Shown in pieces: positions 1 through 7,411 of a DNA stretch of 9,369 bases (its first letter is position 1; every line of letters begins with the position of its first letter). The position numbers and the translations under genes were made by a program. Where the stretch lies: assembly GCA_964521105.1 (NCBI GenBank), contig CAZFPO010000115.1, forward strand, positions 1 through 9,369. Reading direction: 5' to 3'. This stretch comes from JAQUGA01 sp964521105. GTDB lineage: Bacteria; Bacteroidota; Bacteroidia; Bacteroidales; WCHB1-69. The notes beneath the pieces were generated by a model. The model was not told the DNA's origin. It searched no databases and was given only the letters and a program-made list of their open reading frames with translations.

Positions 1-228
1 GAGTGAAGAATCTCTTTAATAAATATTATTTTTATCGGATAATAGTGAATTAAAAATAAACTCTCATTTCGAGTTTTGTTTCGTCAATTAAACGAATCAA
101 GATAAAAATTATTTAAAAATTCAACTAACCCTAATTTGGAATAATGACGTTTATGTCGCTAGTAAACGCAGTCTCTATGGATTTTTATAATACATAATTC
201 CATAGAGATTTATAATAACATTCACAAA
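1..228. other. Non-coding left edge with small inverted repeats
   Basis: No convincing gene was found here: all forward frames close within the first 53 bases, and the minus-strand gene to the right ends at 229. A reading frame at 3-53 that ends in TAA could be the last 16 codons of a plus-strand gene to the left, but nothing in it is recognisable. The region holds a 6-bp inverted repeat at 58-63/71-76 (AAACTC/GAGTTT) followed by a T-rich run on the plus strand. This would fit a weak terminator of a gene outside the window. A second small repeat lies at 148-153/163-168 (CGTTTA/TAAACG), and a 10-bp one at 172-208 is listed separately. Confidence 0.5.
172..208. repeat. Inverted repeat downstream of the 229-768 gene
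   Basis: TCTCTATGGA at 172-181 and TCCATAGAGA at 199-208 are perfect reverse complements, giving a 10-bp stem around a 17-base AT-rich loop. It lies about 20 bases beyond the stop of the minus-strand gene, where a transcription terminator is expected. However, on the minus strand the stem is followed by CTGCG rather than a T-run, so it is not a standard intrinsic terminator. It could protect the 3' end of the mRNA. Confidence 0.45.
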
Positions 229-768
229 CTAATCATTTCCGCCAGTTCCTACAAAATTATATTTTTTATCATCAAACAATATATTAAATGTAGTGAGCGA
301 ACCATAGCACCGGGTTATATATTGTTGAAGATTGACTTTTTCTTCATCCGTTAGAGTTGGGTTTGAATTGATATTTTGCTCTAAAACTCTTAGTCTATCT
401 CTAAGCATAACAATTTTATGGAAAAAACCTTCAATGGGAATTTCCTTAGGTTTGAGGGTTTTATTAGCGGGTTGCAATAACATTGTTCCACCAATCCATT
501 TATCGCCCAATTCTGCTTTATATTCCAAACCATTGTGTTTTAATAAAATCAATTCAATAGTTTCGTAAATATCATCATAATTTATGCTATTATTTTGCAC
601 TTGACTTTGTTCATTAGCTTCTATCATAATAAGCCCGTGTGCCATTTTTGCTAAGCTAACTTTTCCACCTCGTTCAAATATTGCTTCGTAGCTACTTACA
701 CTAACTCTGCTAATAATTCCTTCGCCATAGCGTTCGTGTTCAACTCTGTCTCCTTGTTTAAATTCCAT
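229..768 (-). CDS. Hypothetical protein with UvrD-tail-like N-terminal module
   Basis: A cytoplasmic protein of 179 residues with no signal peptide or membrane segment; the function is not recognised. Residues 5-45 (starting QGDRVEH, then YGEGIISRV, then a strand ending KVSLA) resemble the small Tudor-like beta barrel at the C-terminus of UvrD/PcrA helicases and related CarD/DUF3553-type modules, which bind proteins such as RNA polymerase. No helicase part is present. Residues about 64-80, 109-126 and 140-160 look helical and rich in charged residues, with a conserved-looking block around GGTMLLQPANK and a basic KIVMLRDRLRVLEQ helix. The ATG at 768 is chosen because the beta module begins directly after it. 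The upstream spacer has no Shine-Dalgarno sequence. It is transcribed in the same direction as tpx but lies after a probable tpx terminator, so it is probably its own unit. A nucleic-acid or polymerase-linked role is only an inference from the N-terminal module. Confidence 0.75.
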   Translation of the reverse strand: MEFKQGDRVEHERYGEGIISRVSVSSYEAIFERGGKVSLAKMAHGLIMIEANEQSQVQNNSINYDDIYETIELILLKHNGLEYKAELGDKWIGGTMLLQPANKTLKPKEIPIEGFFHKIVMLRDRLRVLEQNINSNPTLTDEEKVNLQQYITRCYGSLTTFNILFDDKKYNFVGTGGND

Positions 769-818
769 AAGTTATACTTTTTTGAGATTTATCATGCTAA
801 ATTAATAAAATTAGTTAC

Positions 819-847
819 AAAAAAGGAGTTACATAATTGCAACTCCT
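819..847 (-). terminator. Intrinsic terminator of tpx
   Basis: Read on the minus strand, AGGAGTT (847-841) pairs perfectly with AACTCCT (830-824) around a 10-base loop, and the stem runs straight into a tract of six T (824-819). It begins 21 bases after the tpx stop. This is a classic stem plus U-tract arrangement, although the stem is only 7 bp. It separates tpx from the downstream gene on the same strand. Confidence 0.65.
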
Positions 848-867
848 ATAAAAATTTTAATTGGTAT

Positions 868-1377
868 TTATAATTTTTTAATTTCTTCTAACGCTTTATC
901 ATAATTTGGATGTGAGGCAACCTCAGCAACATACTCAACATACGTTACAACATCATTTTTATCAATGATAACAATTCCACGAGAGAGTAAACGTAATTCT
1001 TCAATTAAAAAACCATATTTAATTCCAAAATCTAAGTCTTTATGATCTGATAATGTTTTTACTTTATCAATCCCTGCAGTAGCACAATAGCGACCTAAAG
1101 CAAATGGCAAATCGCAGGAAATGGTTAAAATTTCAACATTTTCTAATTTAGCTGCTTCAACATTAAATCGGCGTGTTTGTGCATCGCAAATACCCGTATC
1201 AATTGAAGGCACCACCGAAATTAATCGTACTTTACCCGAAGAATCGCTGAGTTTTACAGGTTTTAAATCAGGTCCTAATACACTAAAATCAAGTGCTTTT
1301 TGTCCTACTTTTGTTAATGTTCCATTAAGTGTTAATGGATTACCCCCAAATGTTACAATTCCAGTATGTTTTTCCAT
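868..1377 (-). CDS. tpx: Thiol peroxidase (Tpx, atypical 2-Cys peroxiredoxin)
   Basis: This enzyme reduces hydrogen peroxide and organic hydroperoxides with electrons from thioredoxin; it acts in the cytoplasm. The 169-residue length is normal for the family. The peroxidatic site is clear: PSIDTGIC at 57-64 gives the peroxidatic Cys64 with Thr61, and TRRF follows at 68-71. The resolving cysteine is Cys98 in the DLPFALGRYC segment, as in E. coli Tpx. Arg133 in SRGIVIID is the expected active-site arginine. The N-terminal strands TGIVTFGGNPLTLNG are typical of Tpx. A third cysteine, Cys88 (ISCDLPF), does not align with the extra Cys82 of E. coli Tpx. The ATG at 1377 gives the standard Tpx N-terminus. 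The gene is divergent from the sensor kinase at 1559 and is followed by a probable terminator, so it is likely monocistronic. The identification is secure from the motifs. Confidence 0.96.
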   Translation of the reverse strand: MEKHTGIVTFGGNPLTLNGTLTKVGQKALDFSVLGPDLKPVKLSDSSGKVRLISVVPSIDTGICDAQTRRFNVEAAKLENVEILTISCDLPFALGRYCATAGIDKVKTLSDHKDLDFGIKYGFLIEELRLLSRGIVIIDKNDVVTYVEYVAEVASHPNYDKALEEIKKL

Positions 1378-1414
1378 ATTAAAAAAAATATTAAGTTTTA
1401 CCCATTAACAATAT

Positions 1415-1422
1415 TAAAGTTA
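1415..1422 (-). promoter_or_regulatory. Candidate -7 box for tpx
   Basis: On the minus strand this reads TAACTTTA, seven of eight positions of the Bacteroidota -7 consensus TAnnTTTG. It lies 37 bases ahead of the tpx ATG, giving a leader of roughly 30 bases. No TTG was found at the usual -33 distance, and that position falls inside the 1432-1470 inverted repeat. In such AT-rich sequence a single-box match is weak evidence. Confidence 0.3.
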
Positions 1423-1431
1423 ACTTGTTCG

Positions 1432-1470
1432 ATTAATTATGTTTTTTGCTTTTTAAAAAACATAATTAAT
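1432..1470. repeat. Perfect 16-bp inverted repeat in the divergent tpx/kinase intergenic region
   Basis: ATTAATTATGTTTTTT (1432-1447) and AAAAAACATAATTAAT (1455-1470) are exact reverse complements, separated by a 7-base loop, GCTTTTT. Both flanking genes read away from it, so it is not the terminator of either one. Relative to the candidate tpx -7 box it covers the -33 region and further upstream. It could be a binding site for a dimeric regulator, a cruciform-prone element, or part of a small transcript; the sequence does not decide between these. Confidence 0.75.
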
Positions 1471-1521
1471 TACATTTCAGATAATAAAAAATATTTTTTA
1501 CAAATCAGAAAAGTATTATTG

Positions 1522-1539
1522 TAAATTTGTTTATATTTG
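1522..1539 (+). promoter_or_regulatory. Two tandem candidate -7 boxes for the sensor kinase operon
   Basis: TAAATTTG (1522-1529) and TATATTTG (1532-1539) each match the Bacteroidota -7 consensus TAnnTTTG at all fixed positions, 2 bases apart. The first would give a leader of about 24 bases and the second one of about 14 before the ATG at 1559. A good -33 TTG at 17-23 bases upstream is not visible for either. No Shine-Dalgarno sequence precedes the start. Confidence 0.45.
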
Positions 1540-1558
1540 ACATTTCAGACTTGAACTA

Positions 1559-4500
1559 ATGACTAAAAGAGCTTATTTTTTTATTTTTATATGTTTGATT
1601 GTGTTGAGTAATTTCAGCATTTGTTCATCAAGTACCCCATTAATTATCAAAAAAATAAATTCTTGTGTTATATGCTCTAGCAGTAGTATTTTATCGATAG
1701 ATATACAAAATTTAAAAGAATTAGACTTAGTTAAACAATTGGAGGATTATAATTTTTTAATTAGGATATTATATTTTTTTAATCTTATTCTGTTCTTACT
1801 CGCTATCATTTTAATTTTATTTTTTATACGAAATCGTTTAAAAGGGAAAAAGGCATTAATCGAAAAAAATGAACAAATTAATTTTTATAATAAACAACTT
1901 AAAGAACAAAATGAAAAATTAGAGAATGAAATAAAAAGAAGGATTGAAGAGAGTGTATTTGAACTAAGTCAACGTGAAGTCGTACTTAAAAAAATTAAAG
2001 AATCAGATCAAAAATTCAGCAACTCTTTCTACTTTAATCCTGAAATGCAAATTATAATTAATGCTTACAGCGGAAAAGTTATTGATGTTAATGAAGCTTT
2101 TATTGCCTTTTTTAATTTAATAGTAGTTGATGTTATTGATAAACCACTTATTGAAGTTTCTATTGGAATTTCAAAATATTCGTTAATTAAACTTTTTAAT
2201 ATTTTATCGCAAAATAAAAATTTAATTAACTATCAAGTTCAAGCCCAAAAATCAAGTGATAGCAATCTAATACTTTCAATTAGTTCAACAAAGTTATTTA
2301 TCGATAATGAAGAGTGTCATCTTATAGTTATTCGAGATGCAACTTCTGTTGCTAAGCTTTATAATAAATATGAAGTAGTAAAGAATAATTTATTTCTTAT
2401 ATCCGATTTAAATAATGATTTTATTTGGGCAACAAGTCTTGATTTTAAATTTGAGTTTGTAAGTAATTCGGTTGTACGATTATTAGGATATGAACCTCAG
2501 GAACTTTTAGAAAAACCAATTAGTTATATTACTTCATTTCATTCTACCAAAAATATTTATGAAAAAATTTATCAAGTTTTAAAAAATAACAAAAATTCTG
2601 CATCAAGCAATAACGATTTTGAGATTGTAGACATCGTTGAATTTGTTCATAAAACTGGGGTTAATTTGATTTTTGAATTTAAAGCACGATTTGTTAAAAA
2701 TCAATCGAACGAATTTATCCGATTAGAAGGGGTTTGTAGAGATGTAACAGAAATAAATAAGCAAGATGTAATTCATAATCAAAAAAATAATTTTTACGAA
2801 ACAATAATAAGTTCATTAAATGATATTGTTTTTTGGTTTAATCAAAACCGTATTTTAACATACGTTACCCCTTCGGTATCAAATTTTATTGGTTATTCTC
2901 CCGAAGAACTTTACGCCATTAATTTTAATGATATTCTTACGCCTAAATCAATTGATAAGACGAATCAACTAATTAAATTTATTAAAGGTAAATACGAAAA
3001 TCAACGAAGAAATTTAACTGAAAATTTAGATTATGAATTAGAGTTTTTTGCAAAAAATGGTGAGATAAAAACTGCTCACGTTAAATCTAAATTATTTTAT
3101 AACTCCCAATATCAGTTTTTAGGCTTTGTTGCAACCGCTAGAGATATTAGCATTGAAAAAACTATGCTTGAAATAAATCGTCAAAGCGAAATGTACTTTA
3201 AAAAATTATTTGACGAGTCGCCAGTTATGATGTTTATTGCGGATAAAAATAATATTATCATTGATGCAAACTACACCTTTTTATCAAATTTTAAAGATGT
3301 CAAATTTGAAATTAAAAAAATTAAATGGACAAAAATTTTACTAAATAAAAATTATTCCGAATTTAATTTTATCGAATCGGGTGCTGATGTTTTTGCAAAA
3401 TTATTAATTGATGACGAAAATATAATTGATGTTCTTATTAAAAAAGCCGATTTTACAAATGAAGAACAAAAACAATTAAATCTTTTTGTATTACGTGATG
3501 TTACTCTTCAAAATAAAGCCGAGCAGGAGCGAAGCATTCGCGAAAATCAATTTATCGCTATTTCGGAAAATTCTCCAGATATTATCATTCGTTTTAATAA
3601 ATCGATAGAATGTGTTTATGCTAATTATAGTATATTTAAGGAATTAAAAGTTGATAATAAATATGTTATTGGCAAAAAAACATCAGATATTTTTAAAAAT
3701 CAAGATGTTGCTAAAATAATTTATGATTCATGCATAAATGCTCTAATTGAAGACAAAGAAATATTATTAGATTACAGTTTAGAAATTGATGGTAAAATAA
3801 ATTATTTTCAAAATCGAATTATTCCTGAATATGATATGTATGGCAAGGTAATTTCGGTTTTAAGTGTTTCGAGTAATGTGAGCGATTATATATCAGCCAT
3901 TAAATCATTAGAATATAATTTAAGTGAAAATGCTTTTTTAAATCAGGTTATTACAATTTGCAACCGTGCTTCAACCACTGAAGAGTTGTTAAATAAATTA
4001 TATAATGCTTTTCATATTAGATATCCAAAACTCGAATTTGCTGTATCCATATACGATAATACAAAGCTACCTTCACGATTAATATTTAATACATTAAATG
4101 AAATTCTTAAACATCAAATAATTAATCTTTTCTCAAATATCGAATATGATAAAAAATTTAAACAAAAAATTAAATTAATCTATTCAGATACACTATCACT
4201 AGGAATAGAAAACATTGAATTAGAATTATTTGATAGAAAAGTTATATTAAGTGTTTTACCTATTTTATCGAAAGATAAGTTATTAGGCTACATTTTTATA
4301 AATTTTAATGATACAATGAATGAGCTTATTTTATTGTCCTCCGAAATTGTTAAATCGTTAGCTCATGAAGTTGGATCGTCAATTAACAGAATATTAGCCG
4401 AACGTAGATTATTAGAAAGCTCCGAAAATTATCGGTTGTTAGTTGAATCAACCAACGATTTGGTTTGGAAAGTAAATACAAATTTAGAATTTACATTTCT

Positions 4501-6208
4501 TAGTTCAAAATCTGAGGCATTGCTAGGTTATTCTGCTGAAGAATTATTAAATACTTCGTTTTATAATATTGTTGATTCGAATAAAAAAGAACAAATTAAT
4601 CAGTTTCTAAATTTAAACTCGTCCTCACACGAAATGTTTACATTTTACGACTTACCTTTAATTCATAAAAAGGGTAATTTAGTTTATGTTGAATTAATTG
4701 CATATCCTTCGTTTGATGAAAATGGAATGTTTGTTGGTTATTCGGGATTAAACCGAGATATTACAGCCCGTAAAATAAACGATGAATTAAAAAGAAGTAA
4801 AGAATTAGCCGAAGGTTTAATTAAAGTAAAACAGCAATTTATCGACAATATAAGCCATGAAATTAGAACTCCTTTAAATGTAATAATTGGTTTAACCGAA
4901 GTTTTAGGAAAATATAATGTTACCGAAGAGCAGGTTAAATACATTGAATCAATTCAAAAAAATGGACGAGCTTTACTTGGCTTAATCAACAATATTTTAG
5001 ATGTTTCAAAAATTGAGTCGGATAAATTTGTTTTAATCAACGAAAAATTATCTACTTCTGATTTTCTATCGGATTTATATTTTTCTTTTCTACCTATTGC
5101 TAATGAAAAAAACATATCGATTGAATTTGATATAGACCCATTATTGCCCGATTGTTTAATTATTGATGAAACAAGATTTAAACAAGTTTTTACTAATTTA
5201 ATATCAAATGCTATTAAATTTACTGACATTGGTCATGTTAAATTAGTTATAAAAACAATAAAATTACCTTATCAAAAAAATAAAATTGGCTTAATAATTA
5301 ATTTTATCGATACAGGCATTGGAATTAGTAAGGAAGATGTTGAATTTATTTTTGAACATTTTACACAATCAAAACACCAAAGTATGAAAAAATACGGCGG
5401 AAGTGGATTAGGATTGGGAATATGTAAAAAAATTGTGGAAACTATGAAGGGTAGTATTTCGGTTGAAAGTACAATAGGTGAAGGAAGTAATTTTAAAATT
5501 ATCATACCAGAAATTGAATACATATTAGAAAACAATACGGTAATAAAAAGTGATTATTTGAATTCTATACGTTTAATACTTATTGGATTTTCGGACAATA
5601 ACATAGAAGTATTTAAAAATATGTATTATGATAAAATGGAGGAAATTAGTGTTTTAAATAGCCCAATACAATTAAAAGATGTTGCTTTTGATGATTCAAT
5701 AATGATTATTGTTACTGAAAAATACTTTTTTGAGAAATCCTATTATTCATATTTTCAAAAATTTAGTAATAAAATCCTTGTGTATGGTAGTCAAAATGTT
5801 GATAGGATAAAACTTGATATCAAGTATATTTTTATTCAGAATTTTGCAAAATTTAACTTTAACTATGCATTTGCAAAAATTATTGAGAATAAATTAAATG
5901 AAGAGAAGATACAGGAAAATTTTAATAGCAATAATTCAGAACACGTATTAAAAGATATTGAATTAGAAGAATTTATAAAAGAAACATCTGATGTTTTATG
6001 GGAAAAAATTAAAAAATCTAATTCTTTAAACGATATTGCCGAATTTTCGACAACAATTCAGCAATTTGCGATAAGTAAAAATATTAATGATTTGATAAAC
6101 TATACGAATGAATTACAAATAGCCATTAAAACTTTTGATATTTCAAAAATTAATATGCTAATAGAAAAATATCCAAGTATTACAAAAAAAATAATTTATA
6201 CATCGTAA
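1559..6208 (+). CDS. Membrane multi-PAS/GAF sensor histidine kinase with degenerate C-terminal receiver
   Basis: A 1549-residue sensor kinase, anchored in the inner membrane and signalling in the cytoplasm. Residues 5-22 form a signal peptide or first membrane segment; a periplasmic stretch of about 45 residues contains C36-V-I-C39; residues 66-91 are a membrane segment, then a coiled coil (96-150). Six PAS-like domains follow at about 150-265, 275-400, 410-535, 545-650, 662-780 and 955-1072, with a GAF-like domain at 785-945 before the last. Several end in the typical (R)DIT/RDVT strand. HisKA has ISHEIRTPLN with phosphoacceptor H1100. The ATPase domain has its N box (N1213, N1217), G1 DTGIGIS (1251-1257), F box (1264-1270) and G2 GGSGLGLG (1280-1287), so it should be active. 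Residues about 1335-1445 look like a receiver fold without its phosphoacceptor Asp. The helical tail (1455-1549) lacks an HPt histidine motif. The ligand is unknown. It is 10 bases from the next gene, so the two are co-transcribed. Confidence 0.93.
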   Translation: MTKRAYFFIFICLIVLSNFSICSSSTPLIIKKINSCVICSSSSILSIDIQNLKELDLVKQLEDYNFLIRILYFFNLILFLLAIILILFFIRNRLKGKKALIEKNEQINFYNKQLKEQNEKLENEIKRRIEESVFELSQREVVLKKIKESDQKFSNSFYFNPEMQIIINAYSGKVIDVNEAFIAFFNLIVVDVIDKPLIEVSIGISKYSLIKLFNILSQNKNLINYQVQAQKSSDSNLILSISSTKLFIDNEECHLIVIRDATSVAKLYNKYEVVKNNLFLISDLNNDFIWATSLDFKFEFVSNSVVRLLGYEPQELLEKPISYITSFHSTKNIYEKIYQVLKNNKNSASSNNDFEIVDIVEFVHKTGVNLIFEFKARFVKNQSNEFIRLEGVCRDVTEINKQDVIHNQKNNFYETIISSLNDIVFWFNQNRILTYVTPSVSNFIGYSPEELYAINFNDILTPKSIDKTNQLIKFIKGKYENQRRNLTENLDYELEFFAKNGEIKTAHVKSKLFYNSQYQFLGFVATARDISIEKTMLEINRQSEMYFKKLFDESPVMMFIADKNNIIIDANYTFLSNFKDVKFEIKKIKWTKILLNKNYSEFNFIESGADVFAKLLIDDENIIDVLIKKADFTNEEQKQLNLFVLRDVTLQNKAEQERSIRENQFIAISENSPDIIIRFNKSIECVYANYSIFKELKVDNKYVIGKKTSDIFKNQDVAKIIYDSCINALIEDKEILLDYSLEIDGKINYFQNRIIPEYDMYGKVISVLSVSSNVSDYISAIKSLEYNLSENAFLNQVITICNRASTTEELLNKLYNAFHIRYPKLEFAVSIYDNTKLPSRLIFNTLNEILKHQIINLFSNIEYDKKFKQKIKLIYSDTLSLGIENIELELFDRKVILSVLPILSKDKLLGYIFINFNDTMNELILLSSEIVKSLAHEVGSSINRILAERRLLESSENYRLLVESTNDLVWKVNTNLEFTFLSSKSEALLGYSAEELLNTSFYNIVDSNKKEQINQFLNLNSSSHEMFTFYDLPLIHKKGNLVYVELIAYPSFDENGMFVGYSGLNRDITARKINDELKRSKELAEGLIKVKQQFIDNISHEIRTPLNVIIGLTEVLGKYNVTEEQVKYIESIQKNGRALLGLINNILDVSKIESDKFVLINEKLSTSDFLSDLYFSFLPIANEKNISIEFDIDPLLPDCLIIDETRFKQVFTNLISNAIKFTDIGHVKLVIKTIKLPYQKNKIGLIINFIDTGIGISKEDVEFIFEHFTQSKHQSMKKYGGSGLGLGICKKIVETMKGSISVESTIGEGSNFKIIIPEIEYILENNTVIKSDYLNSIRLILIGFSDNNIEVFKNMYYDKMEEISVLNSPIQLKDVAFDDSIMIIVTEKYFFEKSYYSYFQKFSNKILVYGSQNVDRIKLDIKYIFIQNFAKFNFNYAFAKIIENKLNEEKIQENFNSNNSEHVLKDIELEEFIKETSDVLWEKIKKSNSLNDIAEFSTTIQQFAISKNINDLINYTNELQIAIKTFDISKINMLIEKYPSITKKIIYTS

Positions 6209-6218
6209 AAGAAATTAA

Positions 6219-7376
6219 ATGAAAGATTATATACCTAAAATATTATTAATAGATGATATTCCTCAAAACATTCAGGTTTTAGGTAGTTTTTTATCGGAAC
6301 TTAATTATCATTTATCATTTGCCACATCGGCAACCGAAGCGTTGCGATTAACTTCGGTTAATACTTATGATTTAATCTTATTAGACATAATGATGCCCGA
6401 TATGGATGGTTTTGAACTTTGTGAAAAGATAAAGCAAAATGAAAATCTAATAGATATACCAATAATATTTATTTCTGCACGTACTGATCATGAAAGTATT
6501 TTAAAAGGATTTACCACGGGTGGAGTTGATTATATAACAAAACCATTTAATTCTCATGAGTTGTTAGCTCGAGTTAAAACTCATATCGAATTACGAAAAC
6601 AAAAATTGTTGCTTTCAAATATAAATACTGAATTAGAGGATATTGTGATGCAACGAACTCTTGAACTAAGAAATGCAAATAAACAATTATTGAGCTTAGA
6701 TCAAGCAAAAAACAACTTTTTACAATTAATAAGTCACGAACTCCGAACTCCACTAAATAATATTACCCTCATGATTGATGTTCTGAAAATGAAGTTAGTG
6801 GAGGATAAATATTCAAATTATATTTTCAGAATTGAAGATTCGGTTCGTAAATTAATTGATTTTGCCGAATTGGCTTTATTAATTACAACATTAAGCACAT
6901 CGCTTAAAGATTTATCATGGAATAAAATTTATGTTAAAGATTTATTCAAAAATGTTCTTGTGAACTTTCAAAACGAAATTACGTCGAAAAAAATCATTGT
7001 TGTAAACAACATTAATTCAACCGATATTCAATTTGAAGGAGAGTATGGTTTAATTGAAAAATGTATTGAAATTTTAATAAGTAATGCAATCAAATTTTCC
7101 TCAAATGAAGGAAGAATTTATTTTAGTGCATCTTCCGAATCGGGATTTGTAACTATAACAATTAAAGACGAAGGCAAAGGGTTTGACAAATCAATACTCG
7201 AAAATTTGTTTTCGGCATTTACTGTATCCGAAATTGATCACCATCAGCAGGGTTTTGGGTTAAGTTTAAAATTAGCTAATTTAATTATTAATGCTCATCA
7301 AGGGCAAATAACAATAAAAAATAATACTAATATATCGGGTGCAACAGTTCAATTAATTTTTAAAGAAAAGTTATAA
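6219..7376 (+). CDS. Response regulator receiver-histidine kinase hybrid
   Basis: A soluble 385-residue protein with the receiver in front of the kinase. The receiver (about 5-125) is intact: acidic pair D12/D13, phosphoacceptor D56 in LLDIMMPDMDG, S86 in FISA and K108 in TKPF. A helical coiled-coil linker (about 125-165) joins it to HisKA with ISHELRTPLN, phosphoacceptor H173. The ATPase domain has the N box (ISNAIKF, N289), G1 DEGKGF (317-322) and a G2-like QGFGLSL (344-350), so it is probably catalytic. There is no membrane segment, sensor domain or DNA-binding output. Proteins of this design usually act inside a phosphorelay, with receiver phosphorylation controlling the attached kinase. 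The ATG at 6219 lies 10 bases after the stop of the large sensor kinase, which implies one operon and makes that kinase the natural phosphate donor for D56 (inference). The partner that receives phosphate from H173 is not in the window. Confidence 0.93.
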   Translation: MKDYIPKILLIDDIPQNIQVLGSFLSELNYHLSFATSATEALRLTSVNTYDLILLDIMMPDMDGFELCEKIKQNENLIDIPIIFISARTDHESILKGFTTGGVDYITKPFNSHELLARVKTHIELRKQKLLLSNINTELEDIVMQRTLELRNANKQLLSLDQAKNNFLQLISHELRTPLNNITLMIDVLKMKLVEDKYSNYIFRIEDSVRKLIDFAELALLITTLSTSLKDLSWNKIYVKDLFKNVLVNFQNEITSKKIIVVNNINSTDIQFEGEYGLIEKCIEILISNAIKFSSNEGRIYFSASSESGFVTITIKDEGKGFDKSILENLFSAFTVSEIDHHQQGFGLSLKLANLIINAHQGQITIKNNTNISGATVQLIFKEKL

Positions 7377-7390
7377 TCAGAACAATTATA

Positions 7391-7398
7391 TAAATTTG
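7391..7398 (+). promoter_or_regulatory. Candidate -7 box ahead of ktrA
   Basis: TAAATTTG matches the Bacteroidota -7 consensus TAnnTTTG at every fixed position and sits 13 bases before the ktrA ATG. A TTA at 7371-7373, 17 bases upstream, could be a weak -33 element in place of TTG. The match suggests that the potassium genes have a promoter of their own besides any read-through from the kinase genes. The leader after it would be only about 7 bases, within a run of nine A (7402-7410), which may also serve as an A-rich ribosome-binding region. Confidence 0.4.
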
Positions 7399-7411
7399 CA
7401 GAAAAAAAAAT

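Noticed and set aside
3..53. Open stretch at the left edge that could be the end of a plus-strand gene
   Set aside because: Only 16 codons, with no recognisable sequence; open ends of this length are expected by chance.
332..568. Plus-strand open frame of 78 codons inside the minus-strand hypothetical gene
   Set aside because: It lies wholly within a better-supported gene and has low-complexity serine/leucine composition with no recognisable motif; it is a shadow.
1121..1408. Plus-strand open frame of 95 codons opposite tpx
   Set aside because: It is antisense to the catalytic part of a clear thiol peroxidase and has no recognisable protein features.
192..1467. The octamer ACATAATT occurring at 192, 831 and 1460, each time within or next to an inverted repeat
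   Set aside because: An all but one A/T octamer is expected repeatedly in such AT-rich intergenic DNA, and its position within the hairpins differs each time (loop, loop, arm).
1601..1633. Possible lipoprotein signal around Cys22 of the kinase
   Set aside because: The residues before Cys22 are F-S-I, not a lipobox ending in a small residue, and a transmembrane kinase with a later membrane segment does not need it.
4738..5535. Three minus-strand open frames opposite the kinase core
   Set aside because: They are complements of the HisKA and ATPase coding region, which has clear conserved motifs on the plus strand; none resembles a protein.
7402..7410. Run of nine A as a possible slippage or frameshift site
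   Set aside because: It lies in the non-coding spacer before ktrA, so it cannot shift a reading frame; an A-rich leader is usual in Bacteroidota.
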